Below are positions 31,016 through 42,178 of a DNA stretch of 64,000 nucleotides, piece after piece (the first letter of the stretch is position 1; each line of letters opens with the position of its first letter). Position numbers and translations under genes: made by a program. The stretch spans positions 1 to 64,000 of the forward strand of contig CABZAL010000006.1 in the NCBI GenBank assembly GCA_902523675.1, written 5' to 3'. Under the pieces are notes generated by a model, which saw only the letters and a list, made by a program, of their open reading frames with translations, searched no databases and was not told the DNA's origin. The stretch is from an uncultured Alphaproteobacteria bacterium. Its GTDB lineage: Bacteria; Pseudomonadota; Alphaproteobacteria; Methylaequorales; Methylaequoraceae.

Positions 31016-31660
31016 ATGTCATTAAAAATAAAAATTTGTGGTATAAATTCAAAAGAGAGTTTTTTGGCTTCAGAAAAAGCTGATTACATTGGTTTTGTTT
31101 TTTTTCCTAAATCCCCAAGATTTATTAATGCAGAGACTGCAAAAGAATTATCTAATTTACGTTCTAAGAACCAGTCAATTGTAGGATTATTTGTTAATAC
31201 AGATGAAAAAGTTATTGAATATATTACTGAATATGTGGATTTAGATTACATTCAACTGCATGGACAAGAAAATATTAATCAAATAAAGAATATAAAAGGC
31301 AGAACAAAAAAACCAGTTATAAAATCCTTGCCTGTATCTTCTAAGGAAGATGTTGAAAATCACAAAGATTATTTAAAGATTTGTGATATGTTGCTTTTTG
31401 ATACGATGCCGTGTGAAAATGATTTGCCTGGTGGAAATGGAAAAAACTTTGACTGGAGGATACTAAAAGATTTTAAATCAAAAAATGATTGGATGCTTGC
31501 AGGAGGTATAAATATTGAAAATGTTAAACAAGCCGTTGAAATAACAAAGGCGCCAATTATAGATTTGTCTTCAGCCTTAGAAATTAAACAAGGACAGAAA
31601 TGTCCAAAAAAGATTAAAAAATTTCTTAATTATGCTAAATCTAATAGGATGTTAACATGA
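31016..31660 (+). CDS. trpF: Phosphoribosylanthranilate isomerase
   Basis: [13 protein letters not shown]...YIQLHGQE. Confidence 0.96.
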   Translation: MSLKIKICGINSKESFLASEKADYIGFVFFPKSPRFINAETAKELSNLRSKNQSIVGLFVNTDEKVIEYITEYVDLDYIQLHGQENINQIKNIKGRTKKPVIKSLPVSSKEDVENHKDYLKICDMLLFDTMPCENDLPGGNGKNFDWRILKDFKSKNDWMLAGGINIENVKQAVEITKAPIIDLSSALEIKQGQKCPKKIKKFLNYAKSNRMLT

Positions 31661-32877
31661 AAAAAAAAATAAATTATAATCAATATCCAGACGAATCTGG
31701 TCATTTTGGAAAGTTTGGAGGACGGTTTGTTGCAGAAACATTGATGCCATTAATTCTTCAAGTTGAACAGGAATACAAAAAAGCAAGAAAAGATCCAAAA
31801 TTTAAAAAAGAATTAAATTACTATTTAAAGCATTATGTTGGCAGACCTAGTCCTCTTTATTTTGCTGAAAGGATTACAAAAAAAATCGGTGGCCCAAAAA
31901 TATATTTTAAAAGAGATGAATTAAATCATACGGGTGCTCACAAAATTAATAACTGTGTTGGTCAAATATTACTTGCGAGAAAGATGGGAAAAAAAAGAAT
32001 TGTTGCAGAGACGGGAGCTGGTCAGCATGGTCTTGCAACGGCAACTGTTTGTGCTCTTTTTGATCTAGAATGTTTAGTCTATATGGGTGAAGAAGATATA
32101 AAGCGTCAGGCTCCAAATGTTTTTAAAATGAAGCTGTTAGGGGCAAAGATTATACCAGTTAATTCTGGTACATCAACTTTAAAAGATGCCATGAATGAAG
32201 CACTGAGAGATTGGGTATCCAACGTTACAGATACTTTTTATGTTATAGGAACTGTGGCGGGTCCTCATCCCTATCCATTGATGGTAAGAGATTTTCAATC
32301 AGTTATTGGCAAAGAAGCAAAGAAACAAATTTTAAAGGCTGAAAAAAGACTTCCAACTCATTTAATTGCTTGTATTGGGGGGGGGTCTAATGCATTAGGT
32401 CTTTTCTATCCATTTCTAAAAGAAGAAAAAATAAAAATTATAGGTGTTGAAGCTGGTGGATATGGTATTTCCTCGAACAAACACGCCGCTTCTATCTTAA
32501 AAGGCAAGCCAGGTATTCTTCATGGAAATTATACTTATCTTCTTCAAGACAAGAACGGTCAGATATTAGATGCACATTCGATATCCGCTGGACTTGATTA
32601 CCCCGGAATTGGTCCAGAACATTCTTGGTTAAATGAGGTAGGTAGAGTTGAATATGTTAGTTCAACAGATACTGAAGCTTTGGATGCTTTTCAACTGTGC
32701 TCTAAATTAGAAGGTATTATTCCTGCTTTAGAACCATCTCATGCATTGGCTTATATATTTAAGTCATATAAAAAATTTAAAAAGAATGATCTTATAATTA
32801 TGAATATGTGTGGTAGAGGTGATAAAGATATTTTTTCTGTATCAAAAAAATTGAACTTTGACCTTAAAAGCTTTTAA
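31657..32877 (+). CDS. trpB: Tryptophan synthase beta subunit
   Basis: [41 protein letters not shown]. Confidence 0.98.
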   Translation: MKKKINYNQYPDESGHFGKFGGRFVAETLMPLILQVEQEYKKARKDPKFKKELNYYLKHYVGRPSPLYFAERITKKIGGPKIYFKRDELNHTGAHKINNCVGQILLARKMGKKRIVAETGAGQHGLATATVCALFDLECLVYMGEEDIKRQAPNVFKMKLLGAKIIPVNSGTSTLKDAMNEALRDWVSNVTDTFYVIGTVAGPHPYPLMVRDFQSVIGKEAKKQILKAEKRLPTHLIACIGGGSNALGLFYPFLKEEKIKIIGVEAGGYGISSNKHAASILKGKPGILHGNYTYLLQDKNGQILDAHSISAGLDYPGIGPEHSWLNEVGRVEYVSSTDTEALDAFQLCSKLEGIIPALEPSHALAYIFKSYKKFKKNDLIIMNMCGRGDKDIFSVSKKLNFDLKSF

Positions 32878-33695
32878 TGGATAGAATTACAAAAAAATTT
32901 AAAGAGTTAAGAGGCCAAAAAAAAAAAGCATTGATAGGATTTGTTTCTGCCTTTGATCCCGACTATAAAATTTCGAGAAAAATAATTAATAACATGCCTT
33001 CTTACGGAGTAGATATTATTGAGGTAGGTTTGCCATTTTCAGATCCGATGGCTGATGGGCCTACGATTCAAAGATCTAGTTTAAGAGGAATAAAAGCAGG
33101 TTTTAATTTGAACAAAACATTTGATTTAATAAAAGATTTCCGAATAACTAACCATCATACACCTATAATTTTTATGGGTTATTTTAATACCTTATTTCAA
33201 TATGGAATAAAAAAATTTTTTTCAAAAGCAAACAAAAGCGGTGTTGATGGTGTTATTTTAGTTGATTTACCTCCAGAAGAAGATGGTATAATCTTAGATT
33301 ACTTAAGAAAAGAAAAAATTAGTATTATAAGACTTTTAACCCCAACAACAGATAAAAAAAGATTTAAAACAATTATTAATGCAGCAAGTGGTTTTCTATA
33401 TTACGTTTCAATAATGGGAATTACAGGCACTAAAAAACCATCAATAGAGCATTTGAAGAAAAAAGTGAGAGATATTAAAAAAAAAACATTATTACCGTTG
33501 GTTGTTGGCTTTGGGATAAACGAAAGAAAGCAAGTTGAGGCAATTTGTAAATTTGCAGATGGCATCGTTGTAGGATCTTCAATAGTAAAAATCATTGAGG
33601 GATTCTCTAAAAAAAAATATAATGAAGCAATTATGATAGATAAAATAAATAAATTTATAAAATCCCTGAGTGATGGTTGCTATTTAAAAAGTTAA
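32877..33695 (+). CDS. trpA: Tryptophan synthase alpha subunit
   Basis: DIIEVGLPFSDPMADGPTIQRSSLR. Confidence 0.97.
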   Translation: MDRITKKFKELRGQKKKALIGFVSAFDPDYKISRKIINNMPSYGVDIIEVGLPFSDPMADGPTIQRSSLRGIKAGFNLNKTFDLIKDFRITNHHTPIIFMGYFNTLFQYGIKKFFSKANKSGVDGVILVDLPPEEDGIILDYLRKEKISIIRLLTPTTDKKRFKTIINAASGFLYYVSIMGITGTKKPSIEHLKKKVRDIKKKTLLPLVVGFGINERKQVEAICKFADGIVVGSSIVKIIEGFSKKKYNEAIMIDKINKFIKSLSDGCYLKS

Positions 33696-33701
33696 TGTGA
33701 T

Positions 33702-34553
33702 ATGAACTGGATAACTAATTTTGTAAGACCAAAATTACAAGCAATTGTAGGGAAAAAAGAGGTCCCAGATAACTTATGGGAAACATGTAACGTATGTGGT
33801 CAAATGTTGTTAAAAAGAGAATTAGAAAAAAATCTTTTTGTTTGCAAAAGTTGCGATTACCACTTCAGAATTTCAGCCAAACAAAGACTTGATTTTATTT
33901 TAAATCCTGATTATTCATTGATTGATACTCCTGAAATTAAAATTGATCCATTAAAATTTAAAGATAAAAAAAAGTATTCAGAAAGAATAAAAGACTCTCA
34001 GAAAAAATGTAATCAACATGATACAATTCTTCTTGCTTCTGGATTTATTAACCAAAACAATGTAATTGTGGCCGTGTTTGACTTTAGCTTTATGGGTGGT
34101 TCAATGGGTATGGCAGCGGGTGCGGCGATTGTGAAAGCGGCTGACAGTGCATTGGAAAAAAATTGTCCTTTAATTATAATTTCTGCTTCCGGTGGAGCCA
34201 GAATGCAAGAAGGAATTCTCGCTTTAATGCAAATGCCAAGAACAATAATAGCAATAAAAAGTCTGGAAAAAAAAAGATTACCGTACGTATCTATTCTAAC
34301 TGATCCAACTACAGGAGGAGTTTCTGCCTCATTTGCTATGTTAGGAGATATAATTATTGCTGAAAAAGGAGCGATAATAGGTTTTGCTGGGAGTAGGGTA
34401 ATTGAGGAAACAATTAAAGAAAAGCTACCCCAAAATTTTCAAAAATCTGATTATTTAAAAGAGAAAGGAATGATAGATATTGTTGTTCATAGAAAAAATC
34501 TTAAAATTTCTCTTGCAAAAATTATAAAACATCTATCTTCTAATCTAGAATAA
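33702..34553 (+). CDS. accD: Acetyl-CoA carboxylase carboxyltransferase beta subunit
   Basis: CNVCGQMLLKRELEKNLFVCKSCDYHFRI; SASGGARMQEGILALMQM. Confidence 0.97.
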   Translation: MNWITNFVRPKLQAIVGKKEVPDNLWETCNVCGQMLLKRELEKNLFVCKSCDYHFRISAKQRLDFILNPDYSLIDTPEIKIDPLKFKDKKKYSERIKDSQKKCNQHDTILLASGFINQNNVIVAVFDFSFMGGSMGMAAGAAIVKAADSALEKNCPLIIISASGGARMQEGILALMQMPRTIIAIKSLEKKRLPYVSILTDPTTGGVSASFAMLGDIIIAEKGAIIGFAGSRVIEETIKEKLPQNFQKSDYLKEKGMIDIVVHRKNLKISLAKIIKHLSSNLE

Positions 34554-34556
34554 ACT

Positions 34557-35849
34557 GTGAGCAAATCTGAAAAGATATTAAAAAGACTAGAATCTTTACA
34601 CCCAAAACAAATAGATTTATCTTTGAACAGAATTAAAGTCTTATTAAAAAGACTTGGTAATCCAGAAAAAAAACTTCCGCCAACCATTCATGTTGCTGGT
34701 ACGAACGGAAAAGGTTCAACACTAGCATTTTTAAGATCAATTTTTGAAGAAAACAATTACAAAGTACATGTTTATACTTCGCCACACTTAATAAATTTTA
34801 ATGAAAGAATAAGATTGAATTCAAAAATTATCACAAATGATTTTTTAATTGAATTATTAGAGGAGTGCGAATTTTATAATAAAAATGAACCCATAACGTT
34901 TTTTGAAATTACAACTGCAGCAGCATATCTGGCATTCAGCAAAATTCCATCAGATGTTCTTTTGTTAGAAACAGGATTAGGAGGTAAGTATGATGCTACC
35001 AATATCATAAGAACCAGTATGTGTAGTGTGCTAACGCCAATATCAATGGATCACATGAACTTCTTAGGAAATTCTATAAAATCAATTACTAAAGAAAAAG
35101 TAGGTATTTTTAAAAAAAATGTACCAGCTGTGATTTCTAAACAAAATATTGAATCATTCGAAATCATTAATAAAGAATCCAAAAAAAAAAATGTTAAACT
35201 TTATGCTTACAATAAATTTTGGAAAATATCAAAAATTAATCCTACAAATTTCAATATTAAGGTAGGAAGCGAACATTTTTGTATTCCTATCCCTAAACTT
35301 TTTGGTCATCACCAACTGTATAATTCAGGTACAGCTTTAACGGTATCCAAGGTGCAAAATATACTTAAATTGAATGATGGCCTTACATTTTCAGGTATTA
35401 AAAAAACCTTTTGGCCTGCTAGAATGCAGAATTTAAAAAGCGGAAAGCTAAAAAAAATAATAGGTAAGAATTTTGAATTATGGTTAGACGGTGGTCACAA
35501 TAAACATGCCTCAGATATGTTAAAATTTAACTTAGAGAATTGGAAAAAATCAAAGCTTTTTCTTATTTTTGGTATGCTAGGTAATAAAGAGCCCAAAGAA
35601 TTCTTAGATGAAATAATAAAATATTTTACAAATTTATACGTACTTCCTATTCATGGTCATGATTATATCAAATCTAATGATTTGAAAAATATCTACATTG
35701 ATTCTAAACAAAAAATAATAAGTAAAACAAAGGTTGAATACGCTCTAGAAGATATAAAAAATAAATGCACAAAAGGGAAAATTATAATCTGTGGGTCTTT
35801 GTATTTAGCAGGTGAGATTCTAAAAAAAAATGGAACAAAGATAATTTAG
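34557..35849 (+). CDS. folC: Folylpolyglutamate/dihydrofolate synthase
   Basis: HVAGTNGKGSTLAFLRSI; LLETGLGGKYDATNII; GTG start. Confidence 0.95.
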   Translation: MSKSEKILKRLESLHPKQIDLSLNRIKVLLKRLGNPEKKLPPTIHVAGTNGKGSTLAFLRSIFEENNYKVHVYTSPHLINFNERIRLNSKIITNDFLIELLEECEFYNKNEPITFFEITTAAAYLAFSKIPSDVLLLETGLGGKYDATNIIRTSMCSVLTPISMDHMNFLGNSIKSITKEKVGIFKKNVPAVISKQNIESFEIINKESKKKNVKLYAYNKFWKISKINPTNFNIKVGSEHFCIPIPKLFGHHQLYNSGTALTVSKVQNILKLNDGLTFSGIKKTFWPARMQNLKSGKLKKIIGKNFELWLDGGHNKHASDMLKFNLENWKKSKLFLIFGMLGNKEPKEFLDEIIKYFTNLYVLPIHGHDYIKSNDLKNIYIDSKQKIISKTKVEYALEDIKNKCTKGKIIICGSLYLAGEILKKNGTKII

Positions 35850-36169
35850 GTACTTTGACCTATCCAATTTAATAGATCCGTTTTTGACAAAAGTCCTACT
35901 TTTGTATCCTTAAGTTTACCATTTTCAAACAATAACAAAGTGGGTATGCTTTTAATTGAAAATTCTGAAGCTAAGTCTTGATTCTCGTCAAGATTAACTT
36001 TACAAATAAGAATCTTTTCCTCCAGATCTTTAGAAATTTCTTCTAGTATTGGGGCAAGCATTTTGCATGGAGCACACCATTCAGCCCAAAAATCAACTAA
36101 AACAAGTTTATTCTCATTATGAATGATTGTTGAGAAATTACTTTGATTAAGATTTAGTATTTCAGTCAT
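35846..36169 (-). CDS. trxA: Thioredoxin
   Basis: LVLVDFWAEWCAPCKMLAPILEEIS; likely ATG at 36169 (track ORF begins 36217). Confidence 0.95.
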   Translation of the reverse strand: MTEILNLNQSNFSTIIHNENKLVLVDFWAEWCAPCKMLAPILEEISKDLEEKILICKVNLDENQDLASEFSIKSIPTLLLFENGKLKDTKVGLLSKTDLLNWIGQST

Positions 36170-36182
36170 AAAATATCCTTTG

Positions 36183-37661
36183 TTAATAAAAAAGTTTTTT
36201 TGATAATGATTTATCAAATTTAATTACAGATGGATTAGGATCATTATAATATGAATTTAAAAAATTTATATACATATTATATTGTTTCAATTGATTTAAA
36301 TAAAAGCTACTAGTTTCTTCCTCTTCAATGAGAAGAGAAAATGAATCTGCTTCTTCCATTGCTGAGGGCAATGTAGTGAATTTTTCTTTTCTCAGGGAAT
36401 TAAATCTTTCTGATATTTTTTGATGAACTCTTTTAAAAACTTTTTCAGGTAAAAACTCTGGATGGTTTCGGTAAATATGTCTAGCCGCGAAAAATTGAAG
36501 TCTAGGATCCTTGAATTTTGAAGCAAACTTCCATTTTTCTTCCCATTTAATTTTGTCAAAATCTTCCATGATAGCTTTGTCTTGAAATGAAATATTTTCT
36601 GAGTATATTGTTTCTTCTTCAAATTCACAGATATTTTCATAATTCTCTGCCTCGTCAATTAAAATTTTTTGTAGTTCATTAATTAAATTTGAGTTTTTTA
36701 TTAACTCAGCTCTTTTTTTTATCTCAGAAACCTCGATATCTTTATATGGATATTTCTGAATTGAATATTTATAATCTAAAATTGCAGGTTGTTTATTTAA
36801 TTTAAGTTTCCTAAAACAGTTGAAATTCTTACCTTCAAATTTTTTATCATAGTATAGATTTTTTAGAGTTCTTGGATCAAAGTCTAGAATAATCCTTGGG
36901 TCAAACTTTAGGTCGAATGCAATAAGGTAGTTATTATAAATTGGATGATCAAATAAATAGGTCATTAAGTAATAATAATGATTATTAAAGAAATAACCAT
37001 AATGTGAAAAAATCTCTTCTTGTTTTATTTTGTTTGTAATTTTAATATTTTTTGTATTTTCAATGAAATTTAAATATAAACTTGGTGAGTTATTCTTAAT
37101 TATTTCAAGCACACCTTTTGTAGCTTCAACATCTGATATTGCCTCATGAGCATTTTCAATTTTAATATTATTTATTGAGGCAATGCTTTCTAATTTAAAA
37201 AGCATTTTTCCTTCATCATTTTTTTCAACATTAATTGAATTTGGTTCAAAAGCATGAGACATGGTAACCAAGTTAAACACATCTCCTCTAAAATTATTAT
37301 TTGTACTTGTTAAGTAAGGATACTGGAAAAACTCCCAGAGTGATTGTCTCAAAAACTCTTCATCAAAATGAATAGAATTATAGCCCAAAAATGTAACAGG
37401 TTTATATTGAGTAAGATAATTTCTCAATAGCTTAATCATTTGATATGAGGTATTTTTCTCTTCAAGTAAATCTGAGATTAAAAGTTTATTAACCCGTAAA
37501 GCGCCAAGTGATGGAATTGTATCTGGGTTAAGTCTTGACTTAAGGTTCAATCTACTAATTTCTTTTAATTCACTATCATAACAAATCATACCTGCTTGTA
37601 AAATTTGGTCAAAGCGAGATGATCTTCCAGATGTTTCAAAATCATATACTATGAAGTGCAT
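36183..37661 (-). CDS. sbcB: Exodeoxyribonuclease I
   Basis: FIVYDFETSGRSSRFDQILQAGMI; LGYNSIHFDEEFLRQSLWEFFQYPYLT. Confidence 0.85.
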   Translation of the reverse strand: MHFIVYDFETSGRSSRFDQILQAGMICYDSELKEISRLNLKSRLNPDTIPSLGALRVNKLLISDLLEEKNTSYQMIKLLRNYLTQYKPVTFLGYNSIHFDEEFLRQSLWEFFQYPYLTSTNNNFRGDVFNLVTMSHAFEPNSINVEKNDEGKMLFKLESIASINNIKIENAHEAISDVEATKGVLEIIKNNSPSLYLNFIENTKNIKITNKIKQEEIFSHYGYFFNNHYYYLMTYLFDHPIYNNYLIAFDLKFDPRIILDFDPRTLKNLYYDKKFEGKNFNCFRKLKLNKQPAILDYKYSIQKYPYKDIEVSEIKKRAELIKNSNLINELQKILIDEAENYENICEFEEETIYSENISFQDKAIMEDFDKIKWEEKWKFASKFKDPRLQFFAARHIYRNHPEFLPEKVFKRVHQKISERFNSLRKEKFTTLPSAMEEADSFSLLIEEEETSSFYLNQLKQYNMYINFLNSYYNDPNPSVIKFDKSLSKKLFY

Positions 37662-38387
37662 TTAGGATTCTAATCCCTTTGCTGTATTAAGATCGTTAAC
37701 AGTACCTAAATGTAACCATCTTTCCTCATCTGTCAAACCAAACAATTTATTTTTTTTTATCATTAAATTAAATATATCTAAAAGTGGAAATTCAATACGT
37801 TGATTTTTCATAAATGTATCTGGTTTTAAAAGAGTGATACCAGAATATACATATTTTTTCTTAAGATTTCTATTATGAACTAAACCAGATTGAGAGTTTT
37901 TTTCAAAGTCAAAATCTCCGTGACCATTATATCCAAAAAGATTTTTTTTTTTTTTTAAAATTATAAGAGCTCCCATTTTATTTTCCCAATTATTTGATAG
38001 TCTTTTTAAAACTAAGAAATTTTTTTTTGTTAGATAAATATCTCCATTTATTAAAAAAAAAGGCTTCTCAAGATCTTCAAAGTAACCTGCATGAATTGCA
38101 TTTTTTACCCCACCACCTGTGTTGAGAATTTTTTTTTCGACTATGACTTTAACATTTGAACCAAAGTTATTTTTTATATATTTACTCATAATCTCATGTA
38201 AATGATGAGAATTAATAATTATTTCATTGACATTTAAGTATAGTAAATTCTCAATTAAATGATGAATTAATGGTTTGCCTTTGAATTCTACAAGTGGTTT
38301 GGGACAAAATTTTGTAATTGGATACATTCTTTTCCCAAAACCGGCTGCTAAAATAAATGCTTTATTAGTAATAATTTTATTCGTCAT
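37662..38387 (-). CDS. Sugar nucleotidyltransferase (MurU-like)
   Basis: AFILAAGFGKRMYPITKFCPKPLVEFKGKPLI; next to AmgK-like kinase. Confidence 0.85.
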   Translation of the reverse strand: MTNKIITNKAFILAAGFGKRMYPITKFCPKPLVEFKGKPLIHHLIENLLYLNVNEIIINSHHLHEIMSKYIKNNFGSNVKVIVEKKILNTGGGVKNAIHAGYFEDLEKPFFLINGDIYLTKKNFLVLKRLSNNWENKMGALIILKKKKNLFGYNGHGDFDFEKNSQSGLVHNRNLKKKYVYSGITLLKPDTFMKNQRIEFPLLDIFNLMIKKNKLFGLTDEERWLHLGTVNDLNTAKGLES

Positions 38388-38392
38388 AATTA

Positions 38393-39350
38393 TTAGAATA
38401 TCAGTGGTTTTAGAATCTTTCCAATTTCATGAAAATTTTTATCATTAAGTATATCTCGTAAATAGTCTTTAATCCTAGGCAAATGAAGTAAATAAGTTGG
38501 TATTGAATCACGTGAATTTATTCTGCAAAATATTCCCAAAACTTTTAAGTGTCTCTGCAATGCGAGAATTTTAAAAGAGACTCTAAACAGAGTGTCATTT
38601 TTAAAATTCATATTTTCTAAGTAATAATTTAATAATTCTTCTCTTACTTTATTATTTAAACATTTTCTAGCATCTTCTAGTAATGACATTAGATCGTAAG
38701 AAATTGGTCCTAACAACATATCTTGATAATCAATCCAAGCACATTTTTTTATGCCTTCTTCATTTTTCAAATAAAAAAGATTATCGACATGGAAATCCCT
38801 ATGAACTAGAACTTTTTGTAGTCCCTGTAACTTAGAAAATAGTTCAGAAAAAAGATTTACTAAAATCTTTTTTTGGGATACTGATATGTTTTTATTATTA
38901 AAAGGTAAAAACCAATCAAAAAAAATATTTAATTCTTTAAATAAAATATTGTTATCAAAACTTTTAATTTTATATCCTTTTTTATTTTTATGAATAAAAA
39001 CAAGCGTATCAATCGCAAGCTTATAAAGTTTAATTTTATTTTTTTTATTTAAAATACTTCCATATTTATTTTCTCCAAAATTTTCAATTATTAATATCCC
39101 GCACTGAGAATAATCATTGTAAATTTTTGGTACCTTTATACCACATTCTTTTAAAATCTTTGTGGCTACAATAAATTTATTTAAACCAATTTCTTGAGTA
39201 TTATCATACATCAATACATTTTTAGTTTTTTTTAGAAATAACTTGGAAATATTTTCTATTAGATGCATCACCAGCTAAAAATACAATTTCATTAAAATTA
39301 TATTTTTTTTTTAATAATATATTTTCCAGTTCTTTTATTAAAATTTTCAT
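38393..39350 (-). CDS. Aminoglycoside phosphotransferase/AmgK-like kinase, apparent frameshift in an A8 run
   Basis: ATG at 39350 frame MKILIKELENILLKKKYNFNEIVFLAGDASNRKYFQVISKKN* joins KKTKNVLMYDNTQEIGL... if one A is removed at 39226-39233; HRDFHVDNLFYL catalytic motif in the downstream part. Confidence 0.75.
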
Positions 39351-39354
39351 TAAG

Positions 39355-39807
39355 TTAAAGATCCATTTTCAATTTCAAACCACCAACAAAAAAAATCTTC
39401 ATAAATAAATTTTTATCAGAATCTTCTTTGAAATGTATTTCTATTCTTTTTTCTGGTAATAACGGCTCAATTATTTCAGGCCACTCAATAAGCACAAGGT
39501 TATTCAAAGCTTCTTCGTAATCTAATAGAAAAATTTCTGATGATTTTGTTAGTCTATACAGATCAAAATGCCATATATCAAACTTTTTAAAGTTATAGAT
39601 TTGTAACAATGGAAATGTTGGACTAACAACATTTATTTTTTTTTGTGAAAAATAATTAATAAAATACCTAGTGAAGGTTGTTTTTCCAGTACCCAACTCG
39701 CCTCTTAAGGAAATAAAAAAACCATTTTTGGCTTGTCTCGCTAACAATTCTGCTACATTTTTAGTAACATTTAAGTTAGGTAAATATATTTTAAATTCAT
39801 CTTTCAT
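39355..39807 (-). CDS. tsaE: tRNA threonylcarbamoyladenosine biosynthesis protein TsaE
   Basis: SLRGELGTGKTTFTRYFINYF; VSPTFPLLQIYN; HFDLYRL. Confidence 0.93.
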   Translation of the reverse strand: MKDEFKIYLPNLNVTKNVAELLARQAKNGFFISLRGELGTGKTTFTRYFINYFSQKKINVVSPTFPLLQIYNFKKFDIWHFDLYRLTKSSEIFLLDYEEALNNLVLIEWPEIIEPLLPEKRIEIHFKEDSDKNLFMKIFFVGGLKLKMDL

Positions 39808-39860
39808 TTTAAATAAAATTACTCATATACTTAGTAACCACTATAAACTACAAAATTAAT

Positions 39861-40877
39861 ATGAATAATGAAAATTTAGAAACTGACGTTTTAATAATTG
39901 GATCAGGACCAGTTGGGCTTTTTTGTGTTTTTGAATTAGGCCAATTAGGAATTAAAAGTTTACTGATCGACTCATTAGACGAAATTGGTGGACAATGTAC
40001 TGCTCTATATCCTGAAAAACCAATTTATGATATACCTGCTTATCCTAAAATTTCAGCACTTGATTTAATTAAAAATTTGAGCTTACAAATTGAACCATTC
40101 AAACCAATTATTGAGTTAAATCAGAAAGTTATAGAACTGAAAAATATTGATGACAAATATGAAATTCGGACTACCGCAAACAAAGTAATTAAAGCAAAAT
40201 GTATCATTATAGCCGCAGGTTCGGGTGCTTTTGGACCTAACAAACCACCTGTAGAAAATATTTCTAAATTTGAAAATAAATCCATATTTTATTCAGTTAA
40301 AAATAAGTCAATTTTTAATAAAAAAAATGTAGTAATCGCTGGTGGAGGTGATTCAGCAGTTGATTGGGCAATTGAGTTGTCAAAAATTTGCAAGAAAATC
40401 TATTTTGTTCACAGAAGAGAAAAGCTTAGAGCTGCTCCTAATAATGTTTCAAAACTTAAAGAGATATGTACTACTGGAGTGGTAGAAATGATAATACCTT
40501 TTCAGGTTTCTAATTTAGTAGGTAAAGACGGAAAGCTTGATGAAATTGTCGTGAAAAATTTTGATAATAATTCACTTAATCTTAAAGCTGACTATTTTCT
40601 TCCATTTTTTGGATTGTCCTCAGATCTTGGGCCAATTAAAGATTGGGAGTTAAGCATTGAAAATGGCAATTTAAAAGTTGATCAATCCAGTTGTCAAACC
40701 TCTAAAAAGGGTATTTTTGCAGTTGGAGATGTCTGCACATATTCTGGAAAATTAAAACTTATTCTTACTGGTTTTTCCGAAGCGGCTATTGCTGCACATT
40801 CATGCTACAATAGAATTTTCCCAAACAAAACTCTTCGATTCGAATATTCTACTTCAAAAGGAATTAACAAACTCTAA
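39861..40877 (+). CDS. Ferredoxin/thioredoxin-type NADP reductase (FAD-dependent)
   Basis: [22 protein letters not shown]...[20 protein letters not shown]. Confidence 0.92.
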   Translation: MNNENLETDVLIIGSGPVGLFCVFELGQLGIKSLLIDSLDEIGGQCTALYPEKPIYDIPAYPKISALDLIKNLSLQIEPFKPIIELNQKVIELKNIDDKYEIRTTANKVIKAKCIIIAAGSGAFGPNKPPVENISKFENKSIFYSVKNKSIFNKKNVVIAGGGDSAVDWAIELSKICKKIYFVHRREKLRAAPNNVSKLKEICTTGVVEMIIPFQVSNLVGKDGKLDEIVVKNFDNNSLNLKADYFLPFFGLSSDLGPIKDWELSIENGNLKVDQSSCQTSKKGIFAVGDVCTYSGKLKLILTGFSEAAIAAHSCYNRIFPNKTLRFEYSTSKGINKL

Positions 40878-42160
40878 TATCTATATTCATCATTTTTAAA
40901 TGGACCATTAATAGGTACATTTATATAATCGCCTTGTTTTTTTGATAACTGTGTAAGCATAGCTCCAATTTTATCTAAATGAAGTTTTGCAACTTTTTCA
41001 TCCAATTTTTTAGGCAAAACGTAAACCTTATTTTCATATTCTTTGCTATTTTGCCATAGTTCAATTTGGGCCAATACTTGATTACTAAAAGAAGCAGACA
41101 TTACAAAACTTGGATGACCTGTTGCACAACCTAAATTGACTAGCCTTCCTTCAGCAAGCAGAATAATTTTTTTACCATCAGGAAACTCAATTTCATCAAC
41201 CTGAGGTTTAATATTTTGCCATTTAAAATTCCTCAATGATTCAACTTGAATCTCAGAGTCAAAATGTCCAATATTGCAAACAATCGATCTATCTTTCATA
41301 TCTCTCATATGGTCTATTGTTATAACATCTATATTTCCTGTAGCAGTTACGAATATATCCGCTTTTTTTGCACTATTTTCCATTGTAGACACTTCATAAC
41401 CGTCCATCGCAGCTTGTAATGCACAAATAGGATCAACTTCGGTAATTATTACTCTACACCCAGCTTGTCTTAGACTTTCTGCTGAACCTTTTCCTACATC
41501 TCCATATCCAGCTACTAATGCAATCTTACCAGCCATCATTACATCAGTCGCTCTTCTTATACCATCAACCAAACTTTCACGACATCCATACTTATTATCA
41601 AATTTCGACTTTGTTACTGAGTCATTAACATTTATGGCTGGAACTTTTAATAAATTTTGCTTTTCCATTTCTATAAGTCTTAAAACACCAGTAGTTGTTT
41701 CTTCTGACAATCCTTTAACTACATCTAAATATTTTGAAAATTTTTCATGCATTACTTTTGTCAAGTCCCCCCCATCATCGAGTATTAGATTAGGCTTCCA
41801 ATTATTTGGACCATTAATTGTTTGCTCAATACACCACCAGAATTCTTCCTCTGTTTCTTCTTTCCATGCGAATATAGGTACATTAGCTTCTGCCATGGCA
41901 GCTGCAGCGTGATCCTGAGTTGAATATATATTACAAGAACTCCATCTTACTGTTGCACCTAATTCTAAGAGTGTCTCGATTAATACAGCTGTTTGAATTG
42001 TCATATGTAAACAACCAGCAATTCTTGCCCCACTAAGTGGCTTTGACTCTCCAAATTCTTCTCTTAATTTCATAAGTCCTGGCATCTCTGTTTCAGCAAT
42101 TGATATTTCTTTTCTCCCCCACTCTGCTAAACTAAGATCTTTAACCTTAAAATCATTCAT
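40874..42160 (-). CDS. ahcY: Adenosylhomocysteinase
   Basis: [56 protein letters not shown]. Confidence 0.98.
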   Translation of the reverse strand: MNDFKVKDLSLAEWGRKEISIAETEMPGLMKLREEFGESKPLSGARIAGCLHMTIQTAVLIETLLELGATVRWSSCNIYSTQDHAAAAMAEANVPIFAWKEETEEEFWWCIEQTINGPNNWKPNLILDDGGDLTKVMHEKFSKYLDVVKGLSEETTTGVLRLIEMEKQNLLKVPAINVNDSVTKSKFDNKYGCRESLVDGIRRATDVMMAGKIALVAGYGDVGKGSAESLRQAGCRVIITEVDPICALQAAMDGYEVSTMENSAKKADIFVTATGNIDVITIDHMRDMKDRSIVCNIGHFDSEIQVESLRNFKWQNIKPQVDEIEFPDGKKIILLAEGRLVNLGCATGHPSFVMSASFSNQVLAQIELWQNSKEYENKVYVLPKKLDEKVAKLHLDKIGAMLTQLSKKQGDYINVPINGPFKNDEYRY

Positions 42161-42178
42161 AATTTTCTCCTTTTATTT

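Noticed and set aside
42161-42178. Possible SAH/SAM riboswitch upstream of ahcY
   Set aside because: Only 18 bp separate ahcY from the HPr-EI gene; no room for an aptamer.
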